From: Isoetes taiwanensis
Lineage: Eukaryota; Streptophyta; Lycopodiopsida; Isoetales; Isoetaceae
Direction: 5' to 3'
Assembly (NCBI GenBank): GCA_021234155.1
Contig: JAJEKV010000055.1
Coordinates: forward strand, 6,497,017 to 6,561,016
DNA length: 64,000 bases
Made by a program: the position numbers and the translations under genes. The stretch's first letter is position 1, and each line of letters starts with the position of its first letter. Under the pieces are notes generated by a model. It worked only from the letters and a program-made list of their open reading frames with translations, searched no databases and was not told the origin of the DNA. Positions 61,651 through 64,000 of this stretch are shown here, piece after piece.

Positions 61651-61706
61651 GGTATAAATTTATACCGACGGGTTGAAATGAAAACCCGTCGGTATAAATT
61701 TATACC
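61651..61706. repeat. Double palindrome / 24-bp inverted repeat
   Basis: The 16-bp palindrome GGTATAAATTTATACC occurs twice (61651-61666 and 61691-61706). Each copy has GACGGGTT or AACCCGTC towards the centre, so the whole forms a perfect 24-bp-arm hairpin with an 8-base loop. CAGGTG flanks it on both sides (61641-61646 and 61708-61713). Confidence 0.95.
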
Positions 61707-61808
61707 ACAGGTGGTGGGTTTTGTTTTCCTTGATCTCTCCAGCATCGTTCTTCTATATGCATTCCTTCTGTATGCATTTGTTTGATAATTTGAAGTACTT
61801 CATCCTGC

Positions 61809-61840
61809 TTGTATTGACCATAAATTGTATTGACCATAAA
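61809..61840 (+). repeat. 16-bp tandem duplication
   Basis: TTGTATTGACCATAAA twice in a row. Confidence 0.95.
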
Positions 61841-63399
61841 TTGTAATAATAGACGTCCAAGTCACAATGTCTTGATGTCAAAAACTAGAGTTGCCTCGTC
61901 CAAGCTTGACCTTAACAATTAGCCGACATTGTATTTAGCACTTTTTGGAGCTTGTGACGACAAAAAGAGCTTACCAAGAAACTACAATGGAAGAATCCTA
62001 TTAAATCTTCTGTCGTTTTTATTCCAAGAAGACTTGATAGCTTGATTCACCACTGTTGGCATAAAAAAGCTTCTAAACGTCCAACCTTTGAGAAGATATG
62101 TGAAGAACTCTGGAATATGAAGGAAGAAATTCTAACAAAGTCTTATAAATAAACTAGACATAGCATGTTTTGGTAAAAGTACAAATTGCAGGGGAAGTGG
62201 TAGATACCCATCAGGCAATTACGCAACTTTGTGCTAGCAATAAGATCTATGGTTCCATCATAGACACTATGTACATTTTTTCCATTGATTCTAATCGAAT
62301 AATTTAAGTTTCATTGCATTTGCAGGTGTTCCTCATTTCTTTCATGTGCTCTACTTGTAACTGTGCCAGTCAAGAATTTTGTACCTATTCATGGCCCACA
62401 ATGTTTAATCTCCATCTTTACAGAACAACGGTGCAATTTTATCTCATTGAGGCAATGGGCTATAAATTTCTACTGAGGAGTTGAGAACATCCGTAGTTGA
62501 ATATTCCATCCAAGCAGTTAAGCATATCCCATGGTAACCTGTTGTCCTATCAAACTTCTTGAATTCAGAAGCATGATTTCATTCCCACTATTTATGAGCT
62601 TCCGTTCTGTAGACAAAGTGAACCGATGGTATATAAGAAGAATGCATAATGACACCCTAAGTTTAATAATTGTGGCAAGGCTTGCCGTGATTCACGAAGG
62701 ATAAGTTGTCAATAAAAATATAGTGTTAGATCACTCAGTTTTGATGCTCCAACTATAGTACTAAATATATAGGTGGAGCTTGCAATAATCTGGATCCACA
62801 TTGACTTCATAAGTTGCAATAACTCAAGCATTGAATAGAAGTTGAAAATATTTGACCTTGCAAACGCAGCAGAAATAATCCAAATGCTCCCGGGTTGTTT
62901 GCACTCATGATAACTCATGTCCTTTGGATGAGTTCAAGGTATGCTTGCTGATGTATTGATTTCCTTTTATAACTGCTTTAAGCTCCAAACACCAAAGATA
63001 AAAAATTCAACTCTTCTTGCATAAGGAGATATGGGCTTGAATCACTCTCCATAGCGGAAGTAGAACTCTATACCGATGAGTAACCTGAGGACATCGTGGT
63101 GCTTACAACTATTCAAGTGGTGGTGTTCTTTTGCTTTGCAACTGATAATTTGCATAAGTTACAATTTCAAATCACAATGAGGAATAACGAATCTAAACAA
63201 ATACATCTTCCATCCTCCATCCTCCATGATCTCCGTGCTGCCACATGCTTCCAACATGCTGAAAAGGTGATTGCCTTCCTGTTGTGTCAATCTATTGGCC
63301 TCCTCTATAACTAACATGTGAATAATATTGCATCAAACATGATTTGCTTTGGAATCCAACTGTTAACTTGCTTACTTCCAGTATGGAAATTCCAATGCC

Positions 63400-63460
63400 A
63401 TCTTGGAGTTCTGCACATGCTATCTTGGAGTTCTGCACATGCTATCTTGGAGTTCTGCAC
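63400..63460 (+). repeat. 22-bp tandem repeat, 2.8 copies
   Basis: ATCTTGGAGTTCTGCACATGCT repeated at 63400, 63422 and (partial) 63444. Confidence 0.95.
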
Positions 63461-63711
63461 TGTGGAGCCATAGACAAATTGAATGCTTAAATAAGTCTAC
63501 AGAAGTTTTCTGTTGACCATAAATAATTTAAAGACTTACAAACTGAGATTACCTAGATTACCTGTGCACTGGCCATATTTTGTACTCAGATCTGCATGCT
63601 GAGATTGCTGAAGTCCAGGGACCAGCTTAAAATTCTGTCACTTCACATCATATCAGCTTTCCAACACGTTCTTAACTGCCATCCTGTACAGAAAAACCAT
63701 CCATATCTTTC

Positions 63712-63987
63712 ATGATCATGGAAACTACGTCTGCATTTTTCATCCTATTGTTTGCACTTTTGTCGGCCGGGCAGATGCCTAAACCAATCCAAGCAAAACA
63801 GAGTTTGGGCAACGCAAATAAATATTGTTCTCACCGGACAAGTTCGGTGGTGATATTCCCGGATTTGCGGATGCACACAAAGCCTTTGGTGGTCTTCTTC
63901 TTTGTTAGCCACAATCTACTCCGTTGTTGCTTATCGCGATCACTTGCAATTGGTAGCCTCTTTGGGTTGCTTCCAACCCAATCGTGA
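63712..63987 (+). CDS. Small ORF with a signal-peptide-like start, unrecognised
   Basis: 91 codons opening METTSAFFILLFALLSAGQM (from the second Met, 63718). This is a charged start, a hydrophobic core and small residues, as in a signal peptide. The rest includes a second hydrophobic patch (VVFFFVSHNLL) and no family motif. It ends 13 bases before the window edge. It could be a first exon, a remnant or chance. Confidence 0.2.
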   Translation: MIMETTSAFFILLFALLSAGQMPKPIQAKQSLGNANKYCSHRTSSVVIFPDLRMHTKPLVVFFFVSHNLLRCCLSRSLAIGSLFGLLPTQS

Positions 63988-64000
63988 AACCCAATCGTGG

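Larger units (their letters stand above)
61207..63711. other. No recognisable gene
   Basis: AT-rich sequence with the palindrome and small tandem repeats listed separately. Short frames at 62709-62918 and 63096-63314 match nothing. No LTR of either gypsy element recurs here. Confidence 0.45.

Overview
The window is nuclear DNA of a land plant with a repeat-rich genome. The evidence is host gene remnants with plant-type introns or plant homologues (STAY-GREEN, PP2A B-prime, a histone H3/CENH3-like remnant), plant-type Ty3/gypsy retrotransposons, a LINE family, and CACTA-type terminal repeats. There are no bacterial operons, CRISPR arrays, or rRNA/tRNA genes that I could support. The species cannot be fixed from the sequence alone. 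A large-genome vascular plant, possibly not a flowering plant, would fit. Most open reading frames are short and broken.

Layout. 1-6.7 kb: a decayed PP2A B-prime fragment, a long CT microsatellite and a LINE 3-prime fragment. 6.7-38.4 kb: everything lies between two facing CACTA-type ends (CACTACAAGAGAA... and ...TTCTCTTGTAGTG). Both ends are flanked by the same trinucleotide ATT and both carry GACGAAAA-type subterminal arrays. I read this as one possible giant (31.6 kb) CACTA-like element, with two unrelated half-elements as the alternative. Inside it are a minus-strand LINE, a plus-strand LINE split by a complete 12.1 kb Ty3/gypsy element (two ~2.5 kb LTRs, near-perfect 5-bp target duplication), and ~15.6 kb of AT-rich DNA with no recognisable gene.

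38.4-51 kb: the only clear host gene, STAY-GREEN (magnesium dechelatase of chlorophyll breakdown). Five exons are visible, with one in-frame TAG, and the first exon was not found. A foldback element with ~76-bp inverted repeats lies just downstream. Then come several short tandem duplications and a decayed coiled-coil gene.

51-61.2 kb: a second Ty3/gypsy element with a 5-prime LTR, a putative primer-binding site, and gag, protease, RT, RNase H and integrase remnants. No 3-prime LTR is visible. Between its primer-binding site and gag lie about 4 kb of extra DNA containing a broken histone H3-fold sequence with CENH3-like features and its own TATA-like box, then a second promoter-like module. 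61.2-64 kb: non-coding DNA with a striking 56-bp double palindrome and short tandem repeats.

Many frames are interrupted by small indels. The two gypsy LTR copies differ mostly by short indels, so some of the breaks may be assembly errors and not biology.
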